Positions 18,644 to 28,723 of a DNA stretch of 64,000 bases are shown one piece after another (position 1 is the stretch's first letter; the number at the start of each line of letters is the position of its first letter). The notes under the pieces were generated by a model. The model was not told the origin of the DNA. It saw only the letters and a program-made list of their open reading frames with translations, and searched no databases. Location: the NCBI GenBank assembly GCA_014055525.1, contig WIAH01000017.1, positions 1 to 64,000 of the forward strand. Direction: 5' to 3'. Made by a program: the position numbers and the translations under genes. The DNA comes from Nitrospira sp. CR1.3. GTDB taxonomy: Bacteria; Nitrospirota; Nitrospiria; Nitrospirales; Nitrospiraceae.

Positions 18644-21600
18644 ACGATGCCGGGTGTCAGCGCCTCTGCCTGGGACGCCGCAGACCGGCGGGAACGAATA
18701 CGGCGCGCCAACCGGTCGAACGCAAGATAGACGACCGGCGTGGTATACAGCGTCAAGGCTTGACTGAGAATGAGCCCGCCGATGATGGCGATGCCGAGCG
18801 GATGCCGCAGTTCCGAGCCGACTCCCGAACCGATCGCGAGGGGCAGGGCTCCGAGCAGCGCAGCCATCGTGGTCATCATGATCGGCCGGAAGCGCAGAAG
18901 GCAGGCCTCGTAGATCGCTTCAGCCGGTTGCTTGCCTTCTTTCCGTTCGGCATCGAGCGCAAAGTCGATCATCATGATCGCGTTCTTCTTCACGATCCCG
19001 ATCAAGAGAATGATGCCGATCAAAGCGATGACACTGAATTCGGTTCGGAACAGCATCAGCGCGAGCAGCGCGCCGACTCCGGCAGACGGCAGCGTCGAGA
19101 GAATCGTCAGTGGATGGACATAGCTCTCGTAGAGAATCCCGAGCACAATGTACACGGTGACGAGCGCGGCCAGAATCAGCCAGGTTTCGTTCGCGAGCGA
19201 CTTTTGAAACGCGTGAGCAGTGCCCTGAAAGCTCCCCTTCATGCTGGCCGGCAGGCCGATGGCTTGCGCTGCCTCTTCGATGGCCGCAACGGCATCGCCC
19301 AGCGATGTGCCCGGAGCGAGATTGAACGACAGCGTGACGGCGGGAAACTGCCCCTGACGAGTAATCGCGAGCGGGGTCGTCGTTTCGGAGAACTGCGTAA
19401 ACACATTCAGCGGAACCTGGCCGCCGGCTGACGACCGGATGTCGAGAAACTGGAGCGCCTGCGGCCCGCTCTGAAATTCCGGCATGACTTCGAGCACGAC
19501 CCGATACTGGTTCAGCTGCGTGAACATCGTGGACACTTGACGTTGTCCGAATGCGTCGTAGAGCGTATCGACGATCAGTTGAGGCGTGATGCCGAGCCGC
19601 GAGGCCGTGCCGCGATCGATGACCAACAGAGAAGCAAGCCCCCGATCCTGCAGGTCGCTGCTCACATCGCGCAATTCGGGCAACGCCTGCAGCATCTCGA
19701 CCAGCGCCGGGGCCCATTTGCTCAACTCCTCCGAGTCCGCATCTTCCAGCGTATATTGATACTGAGTACGGCTGACACGATCCTCGACCGTAAGATCCTG
19801 CATCGGCTGCAGAAATAATGTGATTCCTTCAACGCCGGCCACCTGCGTTTGCAACCGGTGAATGAGATCCTGCGCGCTGATCCTTCGCTCGGACATGGGC
19901 TTCAGGTTGATCTGGATGCGCCCGTTATTGAGCGTCGTGTTCGTCCCGTCCACCCCGATGAAGGACGACAGGCTGGCGACCGCCGGATCGGCAAGGATCG
20001 TTCGGGCCAGTGCCTGCTGACGCTCAACCATCGCGGCGAAGGAGACCGACTGGGCCGCTTCGGAAATGCCGAGAATCACCCCTGTGTCTTGCACTGGGAA
20101 AAACCCTTTGGGCACTACCACATACAAGAGGATGGTGAATACGAGCGTCCCGATCGCCACAGCCAGGGTGGCAGGTTGATGGTTCAGCACCCAGCGCAAT
20201 GTTCTGCCGTAGACTTCGATGGTCCGGTCGAACAACTCTTGCGACTTGCGATAGAAGGCCCCTTGCTCCGCTTTCCCCCGATGGCGTAGCAGTCTGGCGC
20301 ACATCATCGGCGTCAACGTGAGTGAGACAATGGCCGAGATGACGATCGTGATGCTCAATGTGACGGCGAACTCGCGGAACAGCCGGCCGACGACATCGCC
20401 CATGAACAGGAGCGGAATCAGCACCGCAATGAGCGAAATGGACAGCGAAAGAATGGTAAACGCGATCTGCTCCGATCCCTTCAGCGCGGCCTGGAGGGGT
20501 GATTCGCCCCGCTCGATATACCGGGAAACGTTTTCGATCATGACGATCGCATCATCCACCACAAACCCCGTCGAGATCGTGAGCGCCATCAAGGTCAGGT
20601 TGTTCAGGCTGAACCCCATCAGATACATCGCGCCGAACGTGCCGACGAGCGACAATGGAACGGCCGCCGCGGGAATGACGGTTCCTGAGAGCGTCCGGAG
20701 AAACAAGAAGATGACCAGGATCACCAGCGCGACGGCGAGCATCAACTCGAACTGCACGTCGTGCACTGAGGCTCGTATGGAGATCGTTCGATCGGTCAAC
20801 ACCGTCACTTGAATAAAGGAGGGCAATGCGCTCTGAAGTTGGGGGAGAAGCTTTTTGATGCGATCCGCCACCTCGATGACGTTCGCTCCAGGTTGGCGTT
20901 GGATGTTGAGGAGGATTGCCGGCGTCTCGTTCATCCAGGCCGCCTGCCTGACGTTTTCCACGTCGTCGACCACATCGGCGACATCCGATAGATGGACCGG
21001 CGCGCCGTTGCGATAGGCCACGATCAACGGCTGATATTCGCGACTCGACAGCAATTGATCGGTGGCGTTGATGATCGACGCCCGTCGCGGTCCGTCGAAC
21101 GCGCCCTTGGCTTGATTGACGTTGGCCGCTGCCACGGCTATGCGGAGGTCCTCCAGCGTGAGCCCATAGGCCGACAAAGCCCGGGGGTTGGCCTGGATGC
21201 GCACAGCCGGCCGCTGACCGCCGCTGATGCTGACGAGCCCCACTCCGGACAGCTGGGAAATTTTCTGCGCGAACCGCGTTTCGGCCAGGTCTTCGACCTG
21301 AGAGAGCGGGAGTGTGGCCGACGTCATGGCCAGCGTCAAAATCGGGGCATCGGCCGGATTCACCTTGCTATAAACCGGCGGATTCGGAAGATCTCGCGGA
21401 AGGAATGTGGAGGCGGAGTTGATCGCCGCCTGCACCTGTTGCTCGGCAACGTCCAGGCTCAGGTCCAGCGTGAATTGGAGGGTGACGACCGAGCTGCTGC
21501 CGGAACTCGTCGAGGTCATCTGATTCAATCCGGGCATCTGCCCGAATTGCCGCTCGAGCGGCGCAGTCACCGATGAGGCCATGACGTCGGGACTGGCGCC

Positions 21601-21756
21601 GGGATAAAACGTCAGGACTTGGATGGTCGGATAGTCGATCTGAGGGAGAGCCGAGACCGGCAACTGACGATAGGCCAGCGCTCCGGCCAGCAGAATGGCG
21701 ACCATCAACAGAGCGGTCGCCACCGGCCTCATAATAAAGAGGCGGGAGGGATTCAC
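18640..21756 (-). CDS. mdtB: RND multidrug efflux permease, MdtB-like
   Basis: The 1038-residue protein starts at a GTG overlapping the upstream stop (GTGA). It shows the RND hallmarks: [17 protein letters not shown] in TM1, the TM4 Asp pair in [17 protein letters not shown], and a repeat of the second-half motifs seen in its neighbour. It is a paralogue of the downstream permease. Together with the adaptor encoded upstream it forms the inner-membrane part of a tripartite pump. No TolC-like outer-membrane gene is visible next to it. Confidence 0.92.
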   Translation of the reverse strand: MNPSRLFIMRPVATALLMVAILLAGALAYRQLPVSALPQIDYPTIQVLTFYPGASPDVMASSVTAPLERQFGQMPGLNQMTSTSSGSSSVVTLQFTLDLSLDVAEQQVQAAINSASTFLPRDLPNPPVYSKVNPADAPILTLAMTSATLPLSQVEDLAETRFAQKISQLSGVGLVSISGGQRPAVRIQANPRALSAYGLTLEDLRIAVAAANVNQAKGAFDGPRRASIINATDQLLSSREYQPLIVAYRNGAPVHLSDVADVVDDVENVRQAAWMNETPAILLNIQRQPGANVIEVADRIKKLLPQLQSALPSFIQVTVLTDRTISIRASVHDVQFELMLAVALVILVIFLFLRTLSGTVIPAAAVPLSLVGTFGAMYLMGFSLNNLTLMALTISTGFVVDDAIVMIENVSRYIERGESPLQAALKGSEQIAFTILSLSISLIAVLIPLLFMGDVVGRLFREFAVTLSITIVISAIVSLTLTPMMCARLLRHRGKAEQGAFYRKSQELFDRTIEVYGRTLRWVLNHQPATLAVAIGTLVFTILLYVVVPKGFFPVQDTGVILGISEAAQSVSFAAMVERQQALARTILADPAVASLSSFIGVDGTNTTLNNGRIQINLKPMSERRISAQDLIHRLQTQVAGVEGITLFLQPMQDLTVEDRVSRTQYQYTLEDADSEELSKWAPALVEMLQALPELRDVSSDLQDRGLASLLVIDRGTASRLGITPQLIVDTLYDAFGQRQVSTMFTQLNQYRVVLEVMPEFQSGPQALQFLDIRSSAGGQVPLNVFTQFSETTTPLAITRQGQFPAVTLSFNLAPGTSLGDAVAAIEEAAQAIGLPASMKGSFQGTAHAFQKSLANETWLILAALVTVYIVLGILYESYVHPLTILSTLPSAGVGALLALMLFRTEFSVIALIGIILLIGIVKKNAIMMIDFALDAERKEGKQPAEAIYEACLLRFRPIMMTTMAALLGALPLAIGSGVGSELRHPLGIAIIGGLILSQALTLYTTPVVYLAFDRLARRIRSRRSAASQAEALTPGIV

Positions 21757-22982
21757 GATCGTCGTTCCCGTTCCGACTTTTCCGATCCGGCCGGCGGAGC
21801 GTCGGGTCCATTAACCGGCTGCTCGTTTTGGCCCCGAACCTCGACCTTGCTGCCCTCGCGGAGTTTTTCAGTGCCATCTACGACGACCAATTCGCCGGGA
21901 GCAATGCCGGAATTGATCGACGCATCCTCGCCGTGAGCCGTACCGACTGCGACGGTACGGACCGCGACGGTCCGATCGTCCTTCACCACATAAGCAAATG
22001 TTCCCTTCGCTCCTCGTTGAACCGCGACGGAGGGTACGATGGTCACGCCATGCTTCACCTCCAACAACAGACGCGCGTTCACGAACTGATTGGGGAACAA
22101 GGCTCCATCCTCGTTTGGAAACACCGCCTTGAGCCGCACCGTGCCGGTGTTCGGATCAATCTGATTGTCGACCGTGAGCAACGTGCCGGAAGCCAGGTTT
22201 TTCTTCTGCTCTCGGTCAAATGCGTCAACCGTCAGCTGTTGGCCTGCCCTGAGCCGTTCAAGAACCGGAGGCAGACTGTCCTCCGGTATGGTGAAGACGA
22301 CCGTGATCGGCATGAGTTGCGTGATGACTAAGAGACCATTGGCGTCGTTGGCGCGCACCATGTTGCCGGGATCCACGAGCCGCAATCCGACGCGCCCACT
22401 GATGGGCGCCGTGATGCGGCTGTACGCCAGTTGCAGTTTGGCATTGTCGATCTGGCTCTGATCGGCCTTCACAATGCCTTCCAACTGGCGCACCATGGCA
22501 TCCTGCGTATCCAGTTGCTGTTTCGGAATATACCCTTGCTCGAGCAATCCCTTGTATCGCTGCAAGTCCAGCCTGGCGTTCTTCAATTGCGCCTGATCGC
22601 GGGCCATCTGTCCTTCGGCCTGGCTGAGCTGTACTTCAAACGGTCGCGGATCGATCTGCGCCAGGAGATCGTCGGCGCGGACGATCTGCCCTTCCTGAAA
22701 CAGGACCTTCATCAGTTGCCCATCGACCCGGCTTTTCACATTGACCGTGTTCAGGGGCACTACGGAGCCGAGTCCGTTGAGATACACTCCGATATCACCC
22801 GTTCTTGCTGCAGCGACGACCACGGGAAACGCGCGCGCCCCTCCCGACATCTGGCCGGCGCGCGACGCCTCTTCGCCGGATTTCGCCATCAGGGCGTACC
22901 CGCCCAGCGCGAGCAGACAGGCGGCGGAGAGCCCGAGCACCCATCGTTTGACTGTGGCGGCAAAGGGAATCGGTTCTGACAT
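21753..22982 (-). CDS. mdtA: RND pump periplasmic adaptor, MdtA-like
   Basis: The 409-residue membrane fusion protein has an N-terminal anchor (residues 14-32), a lipoyl/barrel-sandwich region interrupted by a helical hairpin (about 120-180, [21 protein letters not shown]), then the beta-barrel and membrane-proximal domains with [22 protein letters not shown]. It couples the RND permeases to an outer-membrane channel. It is the first gene of the three-gene pump and lies 58 bases downstream of the CnrX-like gene. Confidence 0.92.
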   Translation of the reverse strand: MSEPIPFAATVKRWVLGLSAACLLALGGYALMAKSGEEASRAGQMSGGARAFPVVVAAARTGDIGVYLNGLGSVVPLNTVNVKSRVDGQLMKVLFQEGQIVRADDLLAQIDPRPFEVQLSQAEGQMARDQAQLKNARLDLQRYKGLLEQGYIPKQQLDTQDAMVRQLEGIVKADQSQIDNAKLQLAYSRITAPISGRVGLRLVDPGNMVRANDANGLLVITQLMPITVVFTIPEDSLPPVLERLRAGQQLTVDAFDREQKKNLASGTLLTVDNQIDPNTGTVRLKAVFPNEDGALFPNQFVNARLLLEVKHGVTIVPSVAVQRGAKGTFAYVVKDDRTVAVRTVAVGTAHGEDASINSGIAPGELVVVDGTEKLREGSKVEVRGQNEQPVNGPDAPPAGSEKSERERRS

Positions 22983-23040
22983 ATCGTCTTTCAGCTTATC
23001 TGCGGCTGGTCCCTGCTCAGGTTGCTATCATTATACGCTG

Positions 23041-23460
23041 CTACTGCTGCATCGATGCCTTCTTTTTGGCCTCCAAATACTCCCGCGAGACCTGCCAACG
23101 ATGCTGCAGCCCGCGATACATCTTGTCCAAACCTGTCTGCTGCTCTGGAGAGAGCTTGGCCTTAAGCTCCGCCATCCCCTTGGCCAGGATCTGTTCGACA
23201 TCGGCCTGACGCGAAAACCGCAATTCCAGAATCGCGACTTGCGCGCGAGTCACGATCGGTCCGATCTCAGCCTGTTGTTGCGAAGTGAGCGACAGCTCCT
23301 GGGTCAGACGCTTCATGATCCGGTCGTGTTGGGCGGCCGGCCCTCGTTCCCGACTATGCATCCGCTCCGAATCATAGTAGAGGGAGGTTCCGAGGACCCC
23401 GGTCAGGACCCCCGTGACAAAGAGGACGATCAGGCCTGCCCAGAGTTTGGATCGTGACAT
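23041..23460 (-). CDS. Periplasmic heavy-metal sensor-like protein (CnrX/Spy-CpxP type)
   Basis: The 139-residue protein starts at the ATG after GGGGAGG; a longer frame to 23541 has no such support. It has one N-terminal membrane segment (residues 7-28) and a helical periplasmic part with HSRERGPAAQHDRIMKRL, LSLTSQQQAEIGPIVTRAQ and LSPEQQTGLDKMYRG, the antiparallel helical hairpin of CnrX/Spy proteins. In CnrX such a protein senses metal and controls an anti-sigma factor. It lies directly between the sigma pair and mdtABC. Confidence 0.82.
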   Translation of the reverse strand: MSRSKLWAGLIVLFVTGVLTGVLGTSLYYDSERMHSRERGPAAQHDRIMKRLTQELSLTSQQQAEIGPIVTRAQVAILELRFSRQADVEQILAKGMAELKAKLSPEQQTGLDKMYRGLQHRWQVSREYLEAKKKASMQQ

Positions 23461-23479
23461 AGTATGTCGCCTCCCCGAT

Positions 23480-23800
23480 TCAAAAGTCCCCGTAGAGTGG
23501 AGCAGACTCGAGTTCTTCCGCCAGCACACCCGCGCTTTCACCCGGCGTGGTCCGCATCACGCTGACCGTGAAAACAGTGACACACAGCACGATCGCCGCC
23601 GCGATGGTCGCCGTCCGCCAAACGAGCTGATCCAGCACGATCGACGGCATCAACCGGCTGCCTTCGCCCGCCGATTGACGGATCGCGCGCATGACGTTGT
23701 GCGTCACATCGATCGTACCGGCCGGGAAATCGGGCCGGGACCTATAGACTTCGGTGAGAGCGCGCTCGAGCTTGTGAACCTTGTCATCACGATGTTCCAT
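23480..23800 (-). CDS. Small membrane protein, probable anti-sigma factor (CnrY-like position)
   Basis: The 106-residue protein has a charged cytosolic N-terminal part (HKLERALTEVYRSRPDFPAG), one transmembrane helix near 66-88 (WRTATIAAAIVLCVTVFTVSV) and a short periplasmic tail. It overlaps the stop of the sigma gene; of two adjacent ATGs (23803, 23800) the second is better spaced from GGGGAG. No zinc-binding HxxxCxxC motif is present. Its place after an ECF sigma gene and before a CnrX-like sensor suggests an anti-sigma of the CnrY kind, which is inference. Confidence 0.7.
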   Translation of the reverse strand: MEHRDDKVHKLERALTEVYRSRPDFPAGTIDVTHNVMRAIRQSAGEGSRLMPSIVLDQLVWRTATIAAAIVLCVTVFTVSVMRTTPGESAGVLAEELESAPLYGDF

Positions 23801-24408
23801 CATGGACTCCCCGGTGAGCTCTTCTCCAGAATGTTCCGAAGGGCCTGCCTGGCCCGATGAGCGCGCACTTTGACGTTGACCACCGTCCACCTCAAGAGCT
23901 GTGCCGCCTCACGCACAGAGCGGCCTTCGAGATGAACCAACGTCAGCACGGCTCGATTCTCCGGCGACAATTGTCCGAGCGCCCATTCGAGGACCTCCGC
24001 CGCCTCCCGGCTTTGAATCTGGTCGCGGAATCGGTCATCCGACTGTCCGGCCAGCACCTGTTCGATCCACCGGTCATGTTCAGCAGTCAACGAGCTGACC
24101 GGCAGCGCATCCCGCTTCCTTGCCCGCCAGAAGTCGTAACAGGTCCGGACGGCAATACCCGCCAACCAGTGGTCGAACGAAACTGAGGACGAAAACCGCG
24201 CCAACCCGAAATACGCCCTGACAAATACATCATGAACAATCTCCTCCACGTGATCCGCCGGTACCCGCCGGCTGACGATGCGAACCACATGATTCTGGTA
24301 CCGGCTGATCAGCTCCGCATATCGGTCGGTCTCGCCTTGACCGATCCGCCGAAGGAGATCCTGGTCTTCTAAGAGGCGCGTACGAACGGTTACGGACTCA
24401 TCAGCCAT
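23800..24408 (-). CDS. ECF-family RNA polymerase sigma factor
   Basis: The 202-residue protein has region 2 (YAELISRYQNHVVRIVSRRV, then EEIVHDVFVRAYFGLARF and FDHWLAGIAVRTCYDFWR) and region 4 (LSPENRAVLTLVHLEGRSVREAAQLL with VNVKVRAHRARQALR). The frame extends to 24564, but the ATG at 24408 gives the usual ECF length. It is followed at once by a membrane protein and a CnrX-like sensor, so it is probably held inactive at the membrane and released by an envelope signal. Confidence 0.92.
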   Translation of the reverse strand: MADESVTVRTRLLEDQDLLRRIGQGETDRYAELISRYQNHVVRIVSRRVPADHVEEIVHDVFVRAYFGLARFSSSVSFDHWLAGIAVRTCYDFWRARKRDALPVSSLTAEHDRWIEQVLAGQSDDRFRDQIQSREAAEVLEWALGQLSPENRAVLTLVHLEGRSVREAAQLLRWTVVNVKVRAHRARQALRNILEKSSPGSP

Positions 24409-24511
24409 TGACAGGTGGATTCCCGGCACGGAGAGCAGAGGGGCCACAGCAAAGCTGTGACCCATAATACCACCGCAAGAGATCCTGTCGAGCAGAACCG
24501 TGGTCATCCAG

Positions 24512-25120
24512 TCAGCCGGCCGAGGGCGCGCCGTCCAAGTCGCCCGTCTCCATCCCGGAGACATCCATGGCGGATTCGACGCCCCCGGCCTGAACCGTCG
24601 TCTCCCCTGCCTCAGTCTTCATCATGGGCCGTCGATCCTGGTGACGGTACTCGTGCCAGAGAGCTTTATGTTTGGCCTGTTGCTCCGGAGTCAGAATCCC
24701 CATGAGCTCCCGTCTCGCTTTGATGCCGATGATCCGGGCCGTGGCATCGAGACCTGCCTTCTCCTTGACCTTGGCCTCGATCGCGGGCATTTGAGCCTTC
24801 TCGTCCCACATCAGCGAACGGAGTTCCCGTTCACTCACCATCACGTCAGCTTCGGCGCGAATGTGTGCCCGGTCTGCATCGAGCGCGACGGTCCGCAACT
24901 TCGTCACCTGCTCATCGGTCAAGCCGAGTTCCTGCTTGTTCTTCAAGAAGTGCTTCAACAGATGGGTGGTCATACTGCCATGCCCATGTTCCCCGTGACG
25001 GGACATCGTATGAACTTTGCCGGCGCCGTAACGGGCTCCTTCATCGGCCCGCACCATCGGCGACGTGACCAGTGCACCTGCCAACCCCAGTCCGACCATC
25101 AGAATCGCGCTCTTCCTCAT
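24512..25120 (-). CDS. Spy/CpxP-family periplasmic protein
   Basis: The 202-residue protein has a signal peptide ending VRADE, a His-rich segment (HTMSRHGEHGHGSMTTHLLKH, near 37-57) and Spy-like helices with LGLTDEQVTKLR and LTPEQQAKHKALWHEYR. An ideal AGGAGG precedes the ATG. The His/Met-rich N-terminal region suggests metal binding; the helices suggest a periplasmic chaperone or sensor. It is the first gene of the leftward block that leads into the sigma factor and the pump. Confidence 0.86.
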   Translation of the reverse strand: MRKSAILMVGLGLAGALVTSPMVRADEGARYGAGKVHTMSRHGEHGHGSMTTHLLKHFLKNKQELGLTDEQVTKLRTVALDADRAHIRAEADVMVSERELRSLMWDEKAQMPAIEAKVKEKAGLDATARIIGIKARRELMGILTPEQQAKHKALWHEYRHQDRRPMMKTEAGETTVQAGGVESAMDVSGMETGDLDGAPSAG

Positions 25121-25173
25121 GGCGTCCTCCTAGTTCAATATAAGATGAAGATTTCCATCCATCCTTCTGTACT

Positions 25174-25204
25174 CTAGTCGTGGAAACGTCCGAAAAGGTT
25201 ACAT
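25174..25204 (-). promoter_or_regulatory. Candidate ECF-type promoter for the Spy-like gene
   Basis: On the minus strand TGTAACC (25204-25198) is followed after 17 bases by CGACTAG (25180-25174). A -35 element with a central AAC and a -10 element beginning CGA is usual for ECF sigma factors. It would give a leader of about 45 bases before the ATG at 25120. Whether the neighbouring sigma factor reads it is inference. Confidence 0.4.
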
Positions 25205-25385
25205 GAGAACCACGGGGGTGAGTGAGACCATCCGAGGCATCCGACGGATCTCCATGATTTCTCATGACGATTCGACCAAGTTATTGACAGGGTTTCGTCC
25301 GGAAAGTACCCTGCCTGTCGCATGTATTTAGACTGACAACGCCGAAAACTTTCTGCACAGTCCACCCACATCAGAGTCTCCCATA

Positions 25386-26774
25386 GTGACGACGAATCAC
25401 ACCCATCAGAAAGCCGCTCTGATCCTCATTCACGGCTTCATCAGCGATCACAGCTGCTGGGACCCTCTACGCCGGCTCTTCGAGTCGGACTCCAGAATCA
25501 CCGGACGGTTCGAGGTGGAGTGTTTTGAGTATCCGACCTCTCTCTTGGGAAAAGGCCAGGAAGACGCTCACCCGACTCTCCGGCAGATCGCAATCCAGTT
25601 GATCGATTTCCTATCGCACTCCCGGTTTGCAGGTCGCCATCTCGTTTTGGTCGGACATAGCCAGGGTGGACTCGTCATCCAGGCCTATTTTATGTTGCTC
25701 CTGGAAGCGCGGCAGGCGCGGCAGCTGGCCCGCATCCGGCAGGCGATCTTCATCGCGACACCGAATTTGGGTTCCATCTTTCTCGATCGCACGCGGCGGC
25801 TGACCGATCAGATGCTGAAGTTTGTCAGCGGAACTTTTCTGCACCCCCAGGAACGTCTGTTGCGCGCGCTGCAGCCGGAAATCATGGAAATTCAAAAACT
25901 CCTGTTGGGGAACATCGTCTCGGCCGGAACCCATTCCGACCAAGCCTTTCCGATACCCCTGCAATGTTTTTACGGTTCACAGGATAAGGTCGTATTGGAT
26001 GTTTCTGCGCAGAGCTTTTTCACGCATGAGGTGTGCATCCCTCTCGTGGCGGGGCACATGGATATCATCAAACCCCGGGACATGACAGACGAACGATACG
26101 CCAAGCTGGTGGACGCGCTCCTGCAGCCGATCGGCCATGCCAACGTGGTCGAAGTCGAACGCTACGAGACTTGTCTGCGGGTCGAGCCATATGAGGGACG
26201 GGACGGCGTGGAAGTCTCGTATGGGAATCATCACCGGACCGTGTTTACCGATAATCGTGCGTTCCTGTCGCGCCGTATGGTCATCTCCAGAAAAAACCGC
26301 TGTCGAAACAGTTGCGACATCTCCTATCTAACCAATGCGGAAGGCTTCGTCCGTCCGGTTCCTGAAGAGTTGCTGGACAAGATCGAACGCAAAGAACGCA
26401 CTCGTTATGAGAACCATGGTCGGGAGTTCAATTTCGTCTTCTCCCCGCTCGCCGGCGAGACCTACGACGTCACCATTGAAATCCTGCGGGGATTCGAAGC
26501 CGGTGATCGACGGATTCATTTCCATCTGGGTGCCTGCTCCTATCATCAGATACTGACCTATACGCTCGATCTGACGGCCTATCTGCAAGCGGGATATCGC
26601 CTGACACAATTACCCCGCTTGTACTTCGAGGAGGGGGAAACGCACCGCTGCGAGCAAATCTGGCAAGGGCCATCACTTGACGCGATGCCGTCTGATCAGG
26701 AAGGGTTGTGGCGGTGGGAACTGCATGACGTGAGAGAGGGAGCGGTCGGACTCGCCTGGGATCTGGATCGGTAA
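25386..26774 (+). CDS. Alpha/beta hydrolase with unknown C-terminal domain
   Basis: The 462-residue protein starts at GTG. Residues 10-240 are an alpha/beta hydrolase: oxyanion HGF near residue 16, nucleophile elbow GHSQGG (Ser92), acid Asp200 in GSQD and His224 in AGHMD, so the triad looks complete. It resembles lipases/esterases that open with LIHGFISDHSCW. Residues about 255-462 form a second, strand-rich domain (EFNFVFSPLAGETYDVTIEIL, RRIHFHLGACSY) that I do not recognise. There is no signal peptide, so it is probably cytosolic. Confidence 0.8.
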   Translation: MTTNHTHQKAALILIHGFISDHSCWDPLRRLFESDSRITGRFEVECFEYPTSLLGKGQEDAHPTLRQIAIQLIDFLSHSRFAGRHLVLVGHSQGGLVIQAYFMLLLEARQARQLARIRQAIFIATPNLGSIFLDRTRRLTDQMLKFVSGTFLHPQERLLRALQPEIMEIQKLLLGNIVSAGTHSDQAFPIPLQCFYGSQDKVVLDVSAQSFFTHEVCIPLVAGHMDIIKPRDMTDERYAKLVDALLQPIGHANVVEVERYETCLRVEPYEGRDGVEVSYGNHHRTVFTDNRAFLSRRMVISRKNRCRNSCDISYLTNAEGFVRPVPEELLDKIERKERTRYENHGREFNFVFSPLAGETYDVTIEILRGFEAGDRRIHFHLGACSYHQILTYTLDLTAYLQAGYRLTQLPRLYFEEGETHRCEQIWQGPSLDAMPSDQEGLWRWELHDVREGAVGLAWDLDR

Positions 26775-26806
26775 GTACAACGTCCGGGCCTTTGTCGTTG
26801 AGGGAC

Positions 26807-28723
26807 ATGAACATCACCCGTCGCGATTTTCTGAATGGAGCGCTGCTCGCTCTGGGTTCAACATTGTTGCCTCCCTTCGTGTTGGGAAAGGAAATAGAAC
26901 ACCTACTCGCTGACGACTCCTATCCCCCGCGACTCAACGGCATGCGGGGCAATCATCCAGGATCATTCGAGACGGCCCATGCGATGGCTTGGACGGGAAA
27001 GCGCGACTGGGATGCGGTCAAGGAACCGGACGGAACGGAGTACGATCTCGTGGTCGTAGGAGCCGGGATCAGCGGCCTGTCTGCAGCCTGGTTCTTTCAA
27101 CAACAATACGGGAAGGACGCAAAAATATTGTTGCTTGAAAACCACGACGACTTCGGTGGCCATGCTAGAAGGAATGAGTTCGTCCTCGAGGGACAGATGC
27201 GCGTGTCCTACGGAGGTTCCCAGACGATCCAGAATCCTGGGAGGTACAGCAGGACCGCCAAGTCACTGCTCGACAGTCTGGGCGTCACGCTCGATCGTTT
27301 TGAACGTGCGTATGACCGGGACTTCTTCTCACGCCATGGTCTCAAACCTATGACCTATTTCGACAAGAAAACGTTCGGGAGAGATGTGCTGCTGCCCTAC
27401 ACGTTCACGGACTTCAGCTGGGGAGTGCCGGGAATATCTGCAGCAGGACTCGGCGCAGAAGAGGCTCTCAACCGGATGCCATTGGAGGCTCGCGCGAAGG
27501 AACAGCTTCTGCGGGTCCTGAGCAGCAGGGAAGGATCCTTGGACAGGATCGACGCCGCAAAGCGCCTGCAGTATGTCAAGACCACGCCTTACTTTGCGTT
27601 CCTGAAAGACCAGTTGAACGTCGATGATCCTCAGGTCTTGCGCCTCCTCCGTCCTCTGCCTGCAGAGTACACGGGAATGGGAGCCGATAACCTGTCGACC
27701 CTGGAGGCAATGACCTTCGGTCTGCCGGGAATCACCGAACAGGCCGTTGGCCGAGCGATCGGGGACCAAGGCGGGTCTCTTTCGCCGGAAGAATCGGAAC
27801 CCTATATCCATCACTTTCCCGACGGGAATGCGTCGATCGCGCGGTTGTTAGTGCGTCAATTGATCCCGAAGACTGCTTCCGGGAGCACGATGGATGACAT
27901 TGTCATGGCAGACTTCGACTATCACCGCTTGGATCAGCCAGATTCACCCGTCAGACTTCGATTGAACAGTACGGTGGTCCGGGTCACCCACGAGGGGCCT
28001 GCGCAGAAGGCGCACGGTGTGTCGGTGACCTATGTGACGCGCAACCAAGCCTATCGAGTCCACGCCAAGACCTGCGTCCTGGCCTGCTACCATGTGATGA
28101 TTCCTCACCTGGTTCCGGAACTGCCGCAAGAACAAAAGAACGCGCTGCGGGAACAATCCAAAGCTCCGTTGGTGTATAGCACTGTCCTCCTCAAACACTG
28201 GCGTCCGATCAAACAGCTCGGCCTTGGCGCAGCCGAATGTCCTGGGAGTCTTCACCAGTTGATGTTGTTAGATTACCCGGTGAAGCTCGGGACATATCCC
28301 GTTTCGGACGATCCCGATCAACCGATGGTAATAACCATGTCCCACGTGCCTCTCGCTGAACAGTACGGAATCCCTCCCAGGGAACTGTTTCGACAAGGCC
28401 GCTTCAGGCTGTTCAGCATGCCCTTTTCAGACTTTGAGACCGCGATCAAGGAGCATCTCGGAGGTATGTTGGGAGCCGCAGGCTTCGATCCGGATCAGGA
28501 CATCCATGCCATCACGGTCAATCGATGGTCCCACGGATATTCCTACCAGGGCAGCCGGCTCTACGACCCTGAGATGTCCCCGGAGAAGGGTCCCCATATC
28601 CTGGGGCGGCGCCCTTTTGGACGGATCACCATTGCAAACTCCGATGCCGGAGCCAGAGCCTATATGGACGCGGCCATCGACGAAGCCCGGCGCGCAGTCG
28701 ATGAACTGCCGCGACTCGCATGA
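26807..28723 (+). CDS. Tat-exported FAD oxidoreductase, spermidine dehydrogenase-like
   Basis: The 638-residue protein begins MNITRRDFLNGALLALG, a twin-arginine signal. A dinucleotide-binding site follows (DLVVVGAGISGLSAAW near 80) with LLENHDDFGGHARRNEF, the pattern of the spermidine dehydrogenase-like amine oxidase group. GAGGGAC lies just before the ATG; an upstream TTG at 26792 is less likely. It would fold with FAD in the cytosol, cross by Tat and act in the periplasm. The substrate is not proven by sequence. It overlaps the dioxygenase gene by four bases. Confidence 0.82.
   Translation: MNITRRDFLNGALLALGSTLLPPFVLGKEIEHLLADDSYPPRLNGMRGNHPGSFETAHAMAWTGKRDWDAVKEPDGTEYDLVVVGAGISGLSAAWFFQQQYGKDAKILLLENHDDFGGHARRNEFVLEGQMRVSYGGSQTIQNPGRYSRTAKSLLDSLGVTLDRFERAYDRDFFSRHGLKPMTYFDKKTFGRDVLLPYTFTDFSWGVPGISAAGLGAEEALNRMPLEARAKEQLLRVLSSREGSLDRIDAAKRLQYVKTTPYFAFLKDQLNVDDPQVLRLLRPLPAEYTGMGADNLSTLEAMTFGLPGITEQAVGRAIGDQGGSLSPEESEPYIHHFPDGNASIARLLVRQLIPKTASGSTMDDIVMADFDYHRLDQPDSPVRLRLNSTVVRVTHEGPAQKAHGVSVTYVTRNQAYRVHAKTCVLACYHVMIPHLVPELPQEQKNALREQSKAPLVYSTVLLKHWRPIKQLGLGAAECPGSLHQLMLLDYPVKLGTYPVSDDPDQPMVITMSHVPLAEQYGIPPRELFRQGRFRLFSMPFSDFETAIKEHLGGMLGAAGFDPDQDIHAITVNRWSHGYSYQGSRLYDPEMSPEKGPHILGRRPFGRITIANSDAGARAYMDAAIDEARRAVDELPRLA

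Noticed and set aside
17852-18730. 292-residue plus-strand frame opposite mdtC
   Set aside because: Shadow of a well-supported RND gene; biased composition and no domain.
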